A stretch of 64,000 nt of DNA from Veillonella caviae (GCF_003992125.1 NZ_RQUY01000005.1:43365-107364); one strand, 5' to 3'. Positions 17,664 through 27,178 are shown, counted from the first letter of the stretch. A program made the numbers and translations. The notes: generated by a model not told the origin, from the sequence alone.

Positions 17664-18677
17664 ATGATTATCACTTTAAAACCAAACGCACCGGAATCTA
17701 ACGTAACAAAATTATGTAAAGAGTTAGAGGAAAAAGGCTTCGTTATCAATCCAAGCCAAGGGGCTCACTACAGACTCTTAGGTCTTATCGGCGATACTGC
17801 ATCTCTTGATTCCAGACAAATCGAATCTCTCGACTTCGTAGATAAAGTAACTCGTATCCAAGAACCATACAAAAAAGCAAATCGTAAGTTCCATCCCGAT
17901 GATTCCATTATCAACGTAGGTGGCGCTCTCATTGGTGGCGGCCACTTCGCAGTAATGGCAGGTCCTTGCTCCGTTGAAACACCAGAACAAGTATTAGCTA
18001 CTGCACGTGCATGTAAAGAAGCAGGCGCTACAATCCTCCGTGGCGGTGCATTCAAACCTCGTACATCCCCTTACTCTTTCCAAGGTATGGGCCCAGAAGG
18101 TTTAGAATTATTGGAATTAGCAAAAAAAGAAACAGGCCTTCCTATCGTGTCCGAAGTTATGGATATTTCTCAATTACAATACTTCGACAACGTAGATATG
18201 CTCCAAATCGGTGCTCGTAATATGCAAAATTTCACATTATTAAAAGAAGTAGGCAAAATGAATAAACCGATATTATTAAAACGCGGTTTATGCGCTACTT
18301 ACGAAGAATGGTTAATGGCTGCCGAATACATTATGTCCGAAGGTAACGAACAAATTGTATTATGCGAACGCGGTATCCGCACCTTCGAACCTAAAACACG
18401 CAACACGCTAGATGTAACTGCTATCCCTATGATGCATGAATTATCCCACTTGCCAATTATCATGGACCCTAGCCATGCTGCAGGCATGAGCCGCATGGTT
18501 CGCCCATTATCCCTTGCTTCCGTTGGTGGTGGAGCGGACGGCCTTATGATTGAGGTTCACAACGATCCATCAAAAGCATTATGCGATGGACCTCAAGCAT
18601 TACGTCCAGATCAATTCACTAGCCTTATGAAAGAAGTTAATGCATTGCGTACCGCTTTAGTAGAATGCACTAAATAA
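17664..18677 (+). CDS. aroF: 3-deoxy-7-phosphoheptulonate (DAHP) synthase, type I-beta
   Basis: First enzyme of the shikimate pathway, condensing phosphoenolpyruvate and erythrose 4-phosphate. The protein is 337 residues. Residues about 1-75 form the small ferredoxin-like N-terminal domain seen in AroF/AroH of Bacillus and Thermotoga type, and the barrel follows: VMAGPCSVETPEQ, LRGGAFKPRTSPYSFQG, QIGARNMQNF, LLKRG, CERGIRTFE and IMDPSHAAG. The Cys, His, Glu and Asp metal ligands of the family are within these motifs. I start at ATG 17664 because GAGGAGG precedes it; an upstream TTG-type start at 17607 lies inside the attenuator terminator region. It is the first structural gene after the leader attenuator. 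Confidence 0.95.
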   Translation: MIITLKPNAPESNVTKLCKELEEKGFVINPSQGAHYRLLGLIGDTASLDSRQIESLDFVDKVTRIQEPYKKANRKFHPDDSIINVGGALIGGGHFAVMAGPCSVETPEQVLATARACKEAGATILRGGAFKPRTSPYSFQGMGPEGLELLELAKKETGLPIVSEVMDISQLQYFDNVDMLQIGARNMQNFTLLKEVGKMNKPILLKRGLCATYEEWLMAAEYIMSEGNEQIVLCERGIRTFEPKTRNTLDVTAIPMMHELSHLPIIMDPSHAAGMSRMVRPLSLASVGGGADGLMIEVHNDPSKALCDGPQALRPDQFTSLMKEVNALRTALVECTK

Positions 18678-18772
18678 TTGACTTTCATAATACAATATAT
18701 GCATGTATGTTTAAGCGTGTAAGAATCTGTTTATATCACATCTAGCTAATCGCTAGCATATAGTACAAATAG

Positions 18773-18812
18773 GCTAGTATCTGATACAATAGGTACTAGC
18801 TTATTTTATTAG
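18773..18812 (+). terminator. Hairpin between aroF and aroB
   Basis: GCTAGTA (18773-18779) pairs with TACTAGC (18794-18800), followed by TTATTTTATT. An upstream GCTAGC at about 18752 offers a competing partner. It may reduce transcription into aroB (partial terminator or attenuator). Confidence 0.4.
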
Positions 18813-18826
18813 GAAAGGAATATCCT

Positions 18827-19879
18827 ATGCCCCGCATCCATATCAACGCATCTGAATCGTATGACGTAATCATAGAATCCGACGCCATTCATCGCGTCAC
18901 CGACTATGTACAGCCATTGAAACCGACCTGTCAGGTCATTATCGTTACTGATACAAATGTGGCAGCTCATTATTTACCTACTGTAAAAGCCCAGTTTGAG
19001 TCCGCTGGTTACACGGTCTACGATTATGTATTCCCTGCTGGTGAAAGTTCTAAAAACGCTCATCAACTCATCGATTTAATCGAATATATGGCCTCTCAAT
19101 CGTTAACGCGTAAAGATTTACTCGTCGCCCTCGGTGGCGGCGTTGTAGGCGATATGGCTGGGTTTGCAGCAGCCACCTATTTACGAGGCATCGACTATGT
19201 GCAAATTCCTACATCGTTGCTCGCTGCAGTGGACTCCTCAGTAGGTGGCAAAACAGCAGTCAATTTAGAATCTGGTAAAAATCTATGGGGTGCTTTCAAA
19301 CAACCCATTCTTGTTCTCTGCGATCCAACTACACTAAATACATTGCCAGATGTAGAATGGATTAATGGATGTGGTGAAATCATAAAATATGGATTCCTCG
19401 ATGTACCAGGTCTATTGACTCAATTAGAAAACAAACCGCTCATTACCCATCGTGATACTGTTGGCGATGTCATTGCTCGTTGCGTACAAGCAAAAGCGGA
19501 TATCGTAGAACAAGATGAACGCGAATCCGGTGTTAGAGCCCTACTCAATTTAGGTCACACCTTTGGTCATGGTATCGAAAATGCCAGCCACTTTGAAGTA
19601 CACCACGGCTACGCCGTAGCTATTGGCATGATGTTAATGGCCCAAGGGGCGGTCAAAAATGATAATCTCGACCCAGTAGTAGTAGATAAATTAAAAGCCC
19701 TCTTAGAAGCTCACAATCTACCTACATCTACAAGCATTACAAAAGAAGAGATGCTCATCGCCGCAAAACATGACAAAAAAAGCGAAGGTGCCACTATCAA
19801 AATCGTCATCCCTACTAGCTATGGTTCTAGTGCACTGAAAAAGGTAACACACGAACAATTAGCTGAGTATCTAGTATAA
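18827..19879 (+). CDS. aroB: 3-dehydroquinate synthase
   Basis: Second shikimate-pathway enzyme, converting DAHP to 3-dehydroquinate with NAD and a divalent metal. The 350-residue protein has the NAD-binding GGGVVGDMAGFAAATYLRG segment (about residues 103-121), PTSLLAAVDSSVGGKTAVN and the metal ligands in KYGF/LNLGHTFGHGIE (two His) with Glu in the GCGEIIKYG motif. AGGAAAGGAA precedes the ATG. It lies 150 bp after aroF with a hairpin between them and is co-directional with the rest of the operon. Confidence 0.95.
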   Translation: MPRIHINASESYDVIIESDAIHRVTDYVQPLKPTCQVIIVTDTNVAAHYLPTVKAQFESAGYTVYDYVFPAGESSKNAHQLIDLIEYMASQSLTRKDLLVALGGGVVGDMAGFAAATYLRGIDYVQIPTSLLAAVDSSVGGKTAVNLESGKNLWGAFKQPILVLCDPTTLNTLPDVEWINGCGEIIKYGFLDVPGLLTQLENKPLITHRDTVGDVIARCVQAKADIVEQDERESGVRALLNLGHTFGHGIENASHFEVHHGYAVAIGMMLMAQGAVKNDNLDPVVVDKLKALLEAHNLPTSTSITKEEMLIAAKHDKKSEGATIKIVIPTSYGSSALKKVTHEQLAEYLV

Positions 19880-20004
19880 TTACTATATTTATCTATCATC
19901 TTCACTACACATCCTATATATCATCTTCACTGCATATTTTAGCAAGTCTCAATGTATAACACTGAAGATTTGAGATTGCTCTCTATTCAATTAAGGAGTT
20001 CCCT

Positions 20005-21276
20005 ATGCATTCCGTTACGAACGCTATTCCTACAGGTACTATTGCATCGATTCCAGCAAAGGCCCACGCTCACCGCGCTCTTATTTGTGCTGCCTTAGCT
20101 ACGTCGCCATCCACTATTATATTGAGCCGTACATCAAAAGATATTGATGCTACTATGGATTCTCTCCGCTGTCTTGGTGCTACTATAAACTATGAAAACA
20201 AAATTGTTACGGTTACACCAGGCCCTGCTCCCCAAAAAGGCTCTGTTGTACCTCATGAATCTGGTACAACCTTACGTTTACTATTACCAGTGTCAGCTTC
20301 TCTATGTGACACCGTAGAAGTAGATGCAAAAGGGCGTTTACCAGAACGACCATTAGAACCGATGTTAGGAGAAATGAAGTCTCACGGTGTTACATTTTCT
20401 CAAGACAAACCACCATTTACCATAACAGGAAAATTACAAGGTGGTAATTTTGCAATGGTAGGCGATGTAAGTAGTCAATTTTTCTCTGGTCTCCTCCTTG
20501 CAGCGCCACAACTCGATACAAATACGACTATTACTTGTACTACGCCATTACAATCTAGCGATTATGTAACATTAACAACAGAAACAATGAAGGATTTCGG
20601 TGTCACTGTAGATCACAATGTACCTAGTCCTACAGAAAACGAAACATTTACAGTTCCCGCTAATGCAACTTTTACAGGCAAAAAAGAGTACCAAATCGAA
20701 GGTGATTGGTCTAATACTGCCATCTGGATGGTAGCAGCAGCTATGAGTGGTCAGCCTATAACGATTACAGGAATGAATGAGAATTCCGTTCAAGCAGATC
20801 GCCGCATCATGCAGGTTATTATTGATTCTGGTTGCCATATCACATGGGCTAATATGAATATTACCGTATCTGGACGTGCAACAAAACCGATTCATGTAGA
20901 TCTTGAGCAAATGCCTGATATGCTACCTGTTATGGCGGCTCTCGCTTGCTCTGTAAATGGTGAAAGCTCTTTTATAAACGGTGCCCGCCTTCGTTTAAAA
21001 GAATCAGATCGCCTCATAGCAGTAGCCAATTTAGTACGCGATTTGGGTGGTACGGTGCGCGAAGAGGGTGATAATCTATTTATCATCGGAAACGGTACCC
21101 TTACAGGTGGCCACGGCGACTGCGTCAACGATCATCGTTTAGTTATGGCAGGTACCTTGATGGCATTGATTAGTGAACAACCAGTCACATTAAAAGACAG
21201 CGAAGCTATTACTAAGTCCTATCCAGATTTTTTTGAAGATTGGAATCAATTAGGTGGTAACGCTACAGAAATCTAA
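20005..21276 (+). CDS. aroA: 3-phosphoshikimate 1-carboxyvinyltransferase (EPSP synthase)
   Basis: Adds enolpyruvate from PEP to shikimate 3-phosphate; the target of glyphosate. Motifs of the two-domain inside-out barrel are present: SIPAKAHAHRALICAALA near the N-terminus (the catalytic Lys in PAKAHAHR), ESGTTLRLLLP, GDVSSQFFSGLLLA and RLRLKESDRL, plus NDHRLVMAG near the C-terminus. The residue pattern SGTTLR, where many enzymes read NAGTA(M/T)R, and the PAKAHAHR where others have PGSKS, are unusual variants around the PEP/glyphosate site. The length (423 residues) is normal. AAGGAG precedes the ATG. Confidence 0.93.
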   Translation: MHSVTNAIPTGTIASIPAKAHAHRALICAALATSPSTIILSRTSKDIDATMDSLRCLGATINYENKIVTVTPGPAPQKGSVVPHESGTTLRLLLPVSASLCDTVEVDAKGRLPERPLEPMLGEMKSHGVTFSQDKPPFTITGKLQGGNFAMVGDVSSQFFSGLLLAAPQLDTNTTITCTTPLQSSDYVTLTTETMKDFGVTVDHNVPSPTENETFTVPANATFTGKKEYQIEGDWSNTAIWMVAAAMSGQPITITGMNENSVQADRRIMQVIIDSGCHITWANMNITVSGRATKPIHVDLEQMPDMLPVMAALACSVNGESSFINGARLRLKESDRLIAVANLVRDLGGTVREEGDNLFIIGNGTLTGGHGDCVNDHRLVMAGTLMALISEQPVTLKDSEAITKSYPDFFEDWNQLGGNATEI

Positions 21277-21379
21277 GCCTGCCTATCATCATGATAATAA
21301 GGCTATGTATTTAGTATAATAGTACTATTAATAAACACTCTCCCATTTAAAGAAATACATCTATAAGGAGTTACACCAT

Positions 21380-22474
21380 ATGGCATCTAATTTCGGTAAA
21401 ACTATACAAGTATCGACCTTTGGCGCGTCTCATGGATATGCCATTGGTGGCGTTGTAGAAGGTCTACCTTGTGGTCACACCATCGATATCGACGAATTAC
21501 AACAATTTTTAAAACGCCGTGCACCAGGTCAAAATCAATTACAAACACAACGCAAAGAAGCAGATGTGCCTGAATTTTTATCGGGCATTGTAGACGGCAT
21601 GCTCAGCGGTTCTCCATTGGCATTTATGATTCGCAACACATCACAACATTCTAGTGATTACAATAATTTACGAGATATTCCTCGTCCTTCTCATGCGGAT
21701 TTTACAGCCCGCATGCGCTACGGTGACAAAGTCGATATGCGCGGTGGCGGTCATTTCTCGGCACGCCTTACTGCTCCACTTTGCGTAGCTGGCGGTATTG
21801 CTATCCAATTATTGCGTGAGAAGGGCATTGAAATCCACGGTCATTTAAAACAAGTAGGTTCCATTCAAGACAGTCCTATCGATATGGTACATCCAGATAT
21901 GAATGCCTTAGCAAGCATAGCAACAGAGCCTATAGCTATGCTCGATCATAGCAAACGCTCAGAAGTAGAAGAGTTAGTACTGCAGCTCAAAAAAGATGGT
22001 GATTCCACAGGCGGCATTGTAGAGGTAATCGCTACAGGCATCCCTGTAGGCCTTGGAAATCCAAATTTCGATGGCATTGAAAACCGTTTAGCCCGCACTA
22101 TTTTTGGTGTGCCAGCCATCAAAGGCGTGTCCTTTGGGGGTGGTTTCGACATGTGTAGCGCCCTTGGTTCTGACGTAAATGATGCTTTCACCATAAAAGA
22201 CGGCCATATTACGACTACCACTAATCATAGCGGCGGCATCCAAGGTGGCATCACCAATGGTTTACCGCTAATCATGCAAGTAGGTATTAAACCGACGCCA
22301 TCGATTTATAAAGAACAGCATTCCGTGTCCTTATCGCAACAAGAGGATACATTGCTCGTTATCAAAGGGCGCCACGATCCATGTGTAGCACTCCGTGCCG
22401 TACCGGTTATCGAAGCCATAACCGCCCTCGTTATTCTTGATTTCCTAGGAGATATTGACCATGAACTTAGATGA
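21380..22474 (+). CDS. aroC: Chorismate synthase
   Basis: Final common step to chorismate, an FMN-dependent 1,4-elimination of phosphate. The 364-residue protein has the family signatures: TFGASHGYAIGGVVEG at the N-terminus, RRPGQ-like RRAPGQNQLQTQR, RPSHADFTARMRYG, RGGGHFSARLTAP, GVSFGGGFDMC, NHSGGIQGGITNG and VALRAVPVIEA. The conserved histidines in GASHG and RPSHAD are present. Reduced FMN dependence implies a separate flavin reductase, not found here. Its end overlaps the start of pheA by 14 bases, so the two are translationally coupled. Confidence 0.96.
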   Translation: MASNFGKTIQVSTFGASHGYAIGGVVEGLPCGHTIDIDELQQFLKRRAPGQNQLQTQRKEADVPEFLSGIVDGMLSGSPLAFMIRNTSQHSSDYNNLRDIPRPSHADFTARMRYGDKVDMRGGGHFSARLTAPLCVAGGIAIQLLREKGIEIHGHLKQVGSIQDSPIDMVHPDMNALASIATEPIAMLDHSKRSEVEELVLQLKKDGDSTGGIVEVIATGIPVGLGNPNFDGIENRLARTIFGVPAIKGVSFGGGFDMCSALGSDVNDAFTIKDGHITTTTNHSGGIQGGITNGLPLIMQVGIKPTPSIYKEQHSVSLSQQEDTLLVIKGRHDPCVALRAVPVIEAITALVILDFLGDIDHELR

Positions 22475-23600
22475 AGTACGCCTTAAAATTAATTCCATAA
22501 ACGACCAAATGTTGGCGCTATTTAAAGAGCGCATGGCCCTCTCCAAAGACGTGGCAGCGGCAAAAAAAGAAATGAACAAAGCCGTTTACGATCCTAAACG
22601 GGAACGAGATATTCTGGACAAAGTAACTCTCGCAGCAGGTCCAGATATGGATTTATACGCCCGTCGCTTTTTTGAAGCATTGTTCAGCTTGAGTCGCACG
22701 TACCAAGCGGAACAATTATTCCAAAATACGGAATTTACACAAAAAATGAAAAAAGCCGTTGCAGAATCTCCACAACTACCACCTCAACGCGGCAGTGTTG
22801 CTTGTGCTGGCGTATTCGGTAGCAATGCACAAATGGCATGCGACCGCCTATTGCCACTTAGCCAAATCCACTATGTTACAGGATTCCGTGCTGTATTTGA
22901 TGCAGTAGAATCTGGGGAATGTGAGTTCGGTGTATTGCCTATTGAAAATAGTTCCAATGGTTCGGTCAAAGAAGTATACGATTTATTAGAAGAAAAAAAA
23001 TGTTATATCGTACGCAGTACACGATTATGGGTTTCCCATGATTTACTAGTCAAAAAAGGGGCAAAATTAGAAGATATTCACACCATTATTTCCCACCCAC
23101 AAGCTCTTGGTCAATGTAGCCATTACCTTGAATCATTGAAAGACGTCACATTACGTTCCTTCGACAATACAGCACGAGCAGCACAAATGGTAGCAGCCAG
23201 CGATGATCCAGGCGTAGCTGCTATTGCAGCACCACAATGTGCAGAACTATATAATTTAACACCTATTGTTCGCAATATTCAAAATAGCGACAATAACTAT
23301 ACCCGATTTATTTGCATTAGCAAAAACTTTCACGTTTACCCAGGAGCCAATAAAATTTCTGTAGTCACTACTGCTACCCATGCACCAGGTGGTCTTGGTA
23401 CACTGCTTACTAAGTTCGCTAATATTGGAGTAAACCTTACGAAATTAGAGTCAAGGCCAATTGTAGGCCACAATTTCGAGTTCCTCTTCTACCTTGATTT
23501 AGAAGCATCCTTAGCAGATCCTAAGGTATTATCTGTCTTAGCAGAATTACACACGTCACAAGATAAATTCCGATTGTTAGGGAACTATCCAGAAAATTAA
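22461..23600 (+). CDS. pheA: Bifunctional chorismate mutase / prephenate dehydratase (P-protein)
   Basis: Two-step enzyme from chorismate to phenylpyruvate for phenylalanine synthesis, 379 residues. Residues about 1-90 are an AroQ-type chorismate mutase (DEVRLKINSINDQMLALFKERM, in part, with the conserved KxxD/ERD residues YDPKRERDIL). The prephenate dehydratase domain follows, with LPIENSSNGSV, SHPQALGQC and NYTRFICIS (the catalytic Thr-Arg-Phe). A C-terminal ACT domain carries GGLGTLL and LTKLESRP, the phenylalanine-binding ESRP motif, so feedback inhibition by Phe is expected. AGGAG lies nine bases before ATG 22461; a TTG start at 22455 is less likely. Confidence 0.94.
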   Translation: MNLDEVRLKINSINDQMLALFKERMALSKDVAAAKKEMNKAVYDPKRERDILDKVTLAAGPDMDLYARRFFEALFSLSRTYQAEQLFQNTEFTQKMKKAVAESPQLPPQRGSVACAGVFGSNAQMACDRLLPLSQIHYVTGFRAVFDAVESGECEFGVLPIENSSNGSVKEVYDLLEEKKCYIVRSTRLWVSHDLLVKKGAKLEDIHTIISHPQALGQCSHYLESLKDVTLRSFDNTARAAQMVAASDDPGVAAIAAPQCAELYNLTPIVRNIQNSDNNYTRFICISKNFHVYPGANKISVVTTATHAPGGLGTLLTKFANIGVNLTKLESRPIVGHNFEFLFYLDLEASLADPKVLSVLAELHTSQDKFRLLGNYPEN

Positions 23601-23660
23601 TCGCCTACTAGTTGCGATGAATCCCATCTTTATAATAAATATACAGGTATATATGCGCTC

Positions 23661-23681
23661 CTATAGAGGATATCTCTATAG
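23661..23681 (+). other. Short perfect hairpin between pheA and aroE-aroK
   Basis: CTATAGAG and CTCTATAG flank a GATAT loop. It has no T-run, so it is not a terminator; it may be an mRNA processing or stability element. Confidence 0.4.
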
Positions 23682-23709
23682 AAGCTAACACAGGAAATTA
23701 GGAGGTCCT

Positions 23710-24945
23710 ATGAAATTTGGTTTACTAGGCAGAAAACTAGGTCATAGTTACTCACCGCGCATTCATAGCGCCTTGGGAAATACGAATTACGATTTATTTG
23801 AAAAAGAACCGAGCGAATTAGCTAACTACTTTAACGATTCTGATTTACAAGGTACTAATATCACCATTCCTTACAAAATCCACGCCATGGATTATTGTGA
23901 AGTGATAGATGACCGTGCCCGACGAATTGGCTGCGTTAACACTATGGTGCGCAAAGATGACAAATGGCATGGTTACAATACAGATTACGACGGATTCCTA
24001 TTCACTTTGGAACATGCAGGTATTTCTGTAAAAGGAAAACAATGCATCATTTTAGGCGACGGGGCTTCATCTCAAACAGTTCATATCGCCCTTGAGGATT
24101 TAGAGGCAAGCGAGATCATCCACCTCTCTCGCCATAATCCACCATTCTATAACGATGTGGAACAGTATTATAATACGGCGCAGGTTATCATCAACTGTAC
24201 ACCAGTAGGCATGTATCCCCATGGTCCAGCAAATCTCATCAATGTAACACAGTTTACAAATCTCCAAGGCGTAGTGGACCTCATTTACAATCCACGTCGA
24301 TCCGTGCTCTTATTACAGGCTGAAATGATGGATATACCTCACATGGACGGTCTCCCTTTCCTCGTTGCCCAAGGTGTTGTGGCTGCTAACCATTTCCAGA
24401 GTGAAAGTTTTGGCACTGCTGAAATCGAATCTATATTGCGAGATATTCGCGAAGAAAAGGAAAATATTATTCTTATCGGCATGCCAGGTGTTGGTAAAAC
24501 AACGGTGGGCGAAGCCTTAGGTAAAAAATTAAACCGTCCATGGATTGACATTGATAAAGAACTAGAAAAAGAAATTGGCAATGTATCTGACTATATATCG
24601 GAGCACGGCGAAGCAACTTTTCGGGAAAAAGAAACGGAAATGCTCGCCAAAGTAGGAAAAGAAACAGGCCAAGTTATCTCTACGGGCGGTGGTTGTGTAA
24701 CAGTACCGAAAAACTTTGTTCACCTTCGCCAAAACGGCCGTATTTACCAGCTCAAAACGTCCATTGAAAACCTCGATACCAAAGGACGCGTTCTCTCCAA
24801 TGGGGGGCTTGATAGACTACGCGAACTAGAGGCTATCCGCACTCCAATGTATGAATCCTTTGCACAAACTATCTTGAACTATGAACGAAATTTACCTCAA
24901 ACAATGGAGGAAATTATTACAGATTTTAAATCTAATATTCTGTGA
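23710..24945 (+). CDS. aroEK: Fused shikimate dehydrogenase - shikimate kinase
   Basis: One 411-residue protein joins two normally separate pathway steps. Residues about 1-245 are AroE: GRKLGHSYSPRIHSALG with the shikimate-binding S-x-S, NITIPYKIHAM with the catalytic Lys, GYNTDYDGF with the catalytic Asp, GDGASSQTVH as dinucleotide-binding loop, and NCTPVGMYP. Residues about 250-411 are AroK: GMPGVGKTTVG (Walker A), WIDIDKELEK (shikimate-binding Asp), ATFREKETEML, STGGGCV, and the lid arginine in KGRVLSN. Every key residue of both halves is visible, so both activities are expected. Only the first part of dehydroquinate conversion (aroD) is outside the plus-strand operon. AGGAGG precedes the ATG. 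Confidence 0.93.
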   Translation: MKFGLLGRKLGHSYSPRIHSALGNTNYDLFEKEPSELANYFNDSDLQGTNITIPYKIHAMDYCEVIDDRARRIGCVNTMVRKDDKWHGYNTDYDGFLFTLEHAGISVKGKQCIILGDGASSQTVHIALEDLEASEIIHLSRHNPPFYNDVEQYYNTAQVIINCTPVGMYPHGPANLINVTQFTNLQGVVDLIYNPRRSVLLLQAEMMDIPHMDGLPFLVAQGVVAANHFQSESFGTAEIESILRDIREEKENIILIGMPGVGKTTVGEALGKKLNRPWIDIDKELEKEIGNVSDYISEHGEATFREKETEMLAKVGKETGQVISTGGGCVTVPKNFVHLRQNGRIYQLKTSIENLDTKGRVLSNGGLDRLRELEAIRTPMYESFAQTILNYERNLPQTMEEIITDFKSNIL

Positions 24946-24955
24946 AATTGAATAT

Positions 24956-25033
24956 AAAAAAGTCGGCTCTTGCCGACTTTTTGGGCTCTATAATACATGT
25001 TTGGTTATTGCCTCTCATGTATTATAGAGCCCC
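24956..25033. terminator. Tandem bidirectional terminators between aroE-aroK and aroD
   Basis: The first hairpin is AAAAAAGTCGGC/GCCGACTTTTT (24956-24982). The second is a 17-bp perfect inverted repeat, GGGCTCTATAATACATG at 24983-24999 and its complement at 25016-25032, followed by CTTTTT. They lie at a convergent gene junction and would work in both directions. Confidence 0.85.
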
Positions 25034-25036
25034 TTT

Positions 25037-25831
25037 TTAATGCACTCGTTCCCGATTATGTTGTTTTTCATCAAAGACACCATCCATATCGACAGCATCT
25101 AAAATTGTTTTAAGAGTATGTACTTCGATTTGTCCTGGTGCCGATGCTTTGCCAGCAGCACCAAAGGTCATAGCATTGCCAAATACAGCGCCAGCTGCAC
25201 GTGTAATAGCACCTAATGGCCCCATAGCCATAGTAATAATTGGATCCGCAGGATATAAGGATCTCACCTCTGCCGTGGCTTCTAATAATGTTAGTACATC
25301 ACCACTAGTGTGTGGCATAACAGCAATTTTAGGCACATCTGCTTTGAATTCTTTCATTTGTAGCAATCGATTCACGATAACTCCCCGTTCAGGTGTACCA
25401 TTAAAATCATGATTGCTCATCACAACAGTAACATTGTGCATTTTCGCAAATTCAATGGTTTTCACCATGCGTTCTTGATTGAAGAATAGCTCAATATCTA
25501 TAGCATCTACAAGTCCAGTCGGAATCAATCGTTCTAACATGGTGAAATATGCATCGCTAGTGATTGATTTCTCCCCACCTTCGTTTTTTGTACGCCAAGT
25601 GAATAATAAACCGCGGCCTCTTAACTGTGGCTTAATGAGCATCAATAGTTCAAAAATAGCATCTATAGAATGAGCCCTTTCAAAATAATCAATGCGTAAT
25701 TCCACTACATCACATTCCGAATGACAAGCCACTCGTGTTGCATCCAATATCTCTTTTTCAGTAGTGCCCACAATCGGCACGCAAATCTTCGTACCCTTTT
25801 CACCAAGTACGACTTGACCGATACGGATCAT
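25037..25831 (-). CDS. aroD: 3-dehydroquinate dehydratase, type I
   Basis: Dehydrates 3-dehydroquinate to 3-dehydroshikimate through a Schiff base. The 264-residue TIM barrel has VVELRIDYFE near residue 45, the catalytic His in VMSNHDFNGTP, the Schiff-base Lys in PKIAVMPHTSGD and AMGPLGAITRAAGAVFGNA near the C-terminus. It supplies the step missing from the plus-strand cluster but is transcribed toward it, after the MFS gene (12-base gap), so it is not under the leader attenuator. That separate control is a notable split of the pathway. Confidence 0.94.
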   Translation of the reverse strand: MIRIGQVVLGEKGTKICVPIVGTTEKEILDATRVACHSECDVVELRIDYFERAHSIDAIFELLMLIKPQLRGRGLLFTWRTKNEGGEKSITSDAYFTMLERLIPTGLVDAIDIELFFNQERMVKTIEFAKMHNVTVVMSNHDFNGTPERGVIVNRLLQMKEFKADVPKIAVMPHTSGDVLTLLEATAEVRSLYPADPIITMAMGPLGAITRAAGAVFGNAMTFGAAGKASAPGQIEVHTLKTILDAVDMDGVFDEKQHNRERVH

Positions 25832-25843
25832 AATGACTCCTTT

Positions 25844-27178
25844 CTACCCTTTCTGAATAGATACATAAAATCGGCGTACATTCCAACCTAAATATAATAA
25901 TAACGCACCAGCTAGGCCAAACACATAAGGATACCCCAACCAAGTAGACACCATGCTAGCAAACATAGGACCGACCATAGATCCAAATTGTTGCGCCGTA
26001 GTAGTCATACCAAACATACGCCCTCTAAAAGTAGGTTCCGTATTCATTGTCACCGCGGCACTCAACGATGGATTAATTCCAACGATAAAACAACCTACAA
26101 GAATTTGCAATACTCCAAACCACCATACACCAACAGGTAAACTTTGTAATAGCAAAACAACACCAGAACCTACCATACAATATGAAATGGTATTAAAATA
26201 CCCTTGTTTCTCACCAATTCGTACCCAAATATTGGTAGTCAATGCACCAGCAAGTCCACCGATACTAAGAATCGTACCGGAAATAATGGCAGCCCCCTCC
26301 ATAGTTCCTTGCATATGGCCTACATAAAGCGCCAGAATAGGTTGCAACATGAGGATAGCACATTGCATAAAAAAATAAATCCACAATAATCGAATGAGAA
26401 CAGGATTATTACGAACTAGTTTAAAGTCATCCCATATAGATGTGTGCTCCTTATCATATTTCAACTCTTGTCGTTCTTCCTCACTAGGAACAACATGGTG
26501 ATCATGCTGTGATACTGTTTGATGATTAGCATTAGCTGGTAAATCCTTAGTATATGCCTTGGTTCTATCTACACCTTCCACCGGTGCCATTTGCGGTTCT
26601 TTTACAAAAGCCCACACAGCGAGAGTAGCGACGAATACGGCAACGCCAGAAATAAGGAATACTGGACGCATGCCCACTAAACTTTCAACAGCACCTCCGA
26701 GAAAAGGTCCTATCACATTACCTAGAATAAGACCTACCTGGAAAATACCAAGGGCGCGACCTACTCGTTTTTCATCTACGCTAAGAGATACCATAGTCAT
26801 CGCCGCTGGATAGAATCCATTGGCAAACCCTTGAAATGCACGGCCCAACAATAATTGCCATTGGTCGGTAACAAAAGCGATAATAATATATGATACGGCG
26901 ATGGCAAATCCTGCGCGAAGGGCCATCATTTTTTTACCCCTATTATCCGCAATTTTTCCCCATATAGGTGCCATAATACCCGCAATCAAGAAGGTAATAC
27001 CGAATACGAGACCAGACCATAGGGCCACCTCATCATCTTGAACACCTAATTCTAATAAATAAATTGGTAAAAACGGTACAATCATTGTATAACAGATAGC
27101 AAGCACCGTCATGCTAATGGTGATAATCCACACATTACGCATGCCTCCACGAGCTATATCGTCTAATGGTTGATTCAT
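25844..27178 (-). CDS. MFS transporter, multidrug-efflux type
   Basis: Twelve-helix major facilitator of 444 residues. The cytoplasmic loop 2-3 signature is GKIADNRGKKMMALRAG (about residue 75), and a second copy-like WVRIGEKQGYFN occurs in the C-terminal half. The central cytoplasmic loop is histidine-rich (NANHQTVSQHDHHVV, about residues 220-235), which could bind metal. Closest in overall pattern to DHA1 drug:H+ antiporters; the substrate is unknown. Being upstream of and nearly abutting aroD, it might move an aromatic intermediate, but that rests on position only. A 19-bp palindrome at 27201-27219 lies between its promoter region and start. Confidence 0.85.
   Translation of the reverse strand: MNQPLDDIARGGMRNVWIITISMTVLAICYTMIVPFLPIYLLELGVQDDEVALWSGLVFGITFLIAGIMAPIWGKIADNRGKKMMALRAGFAIAVSYIIIAFVTDQWQLLLGRAFQGFANGFYPAAMTMVSLSVDEKRVGRALGIFQVGLILGNVIGPFLGGAVESLVGMRPVFLISGVAVFVATLAVWAFVKEPQMAPVEGVDRTKAYTKDLPANANHQTVSQHDHHVVPSEEERQELKYDKEHTSIWDDFKLVRNNPVLIRLLWIYFFMQCAILMLQPILALYVGHMQGTMEGAAIISGTILSIGGLAGALTTNIWVRIGEKQGYFNTISYCMVGSGVVLLLQSLPVGVWWFGVLQILVGCFIVGINPSLSAAVTMNTEPTFRGRMFGMTTTAQQFGSMVGPMFASMVSTWLGYPYVFGLAGALLLYLGWNVRRFYVSIQKG

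Noticed and set aside
17607..17664. Upstream start of aroF at 17607
   Set aside because: It lies in the attenuator terminator's tail and has no ribosome binding site; ATG 17664 behind GAGGAGG is far better.
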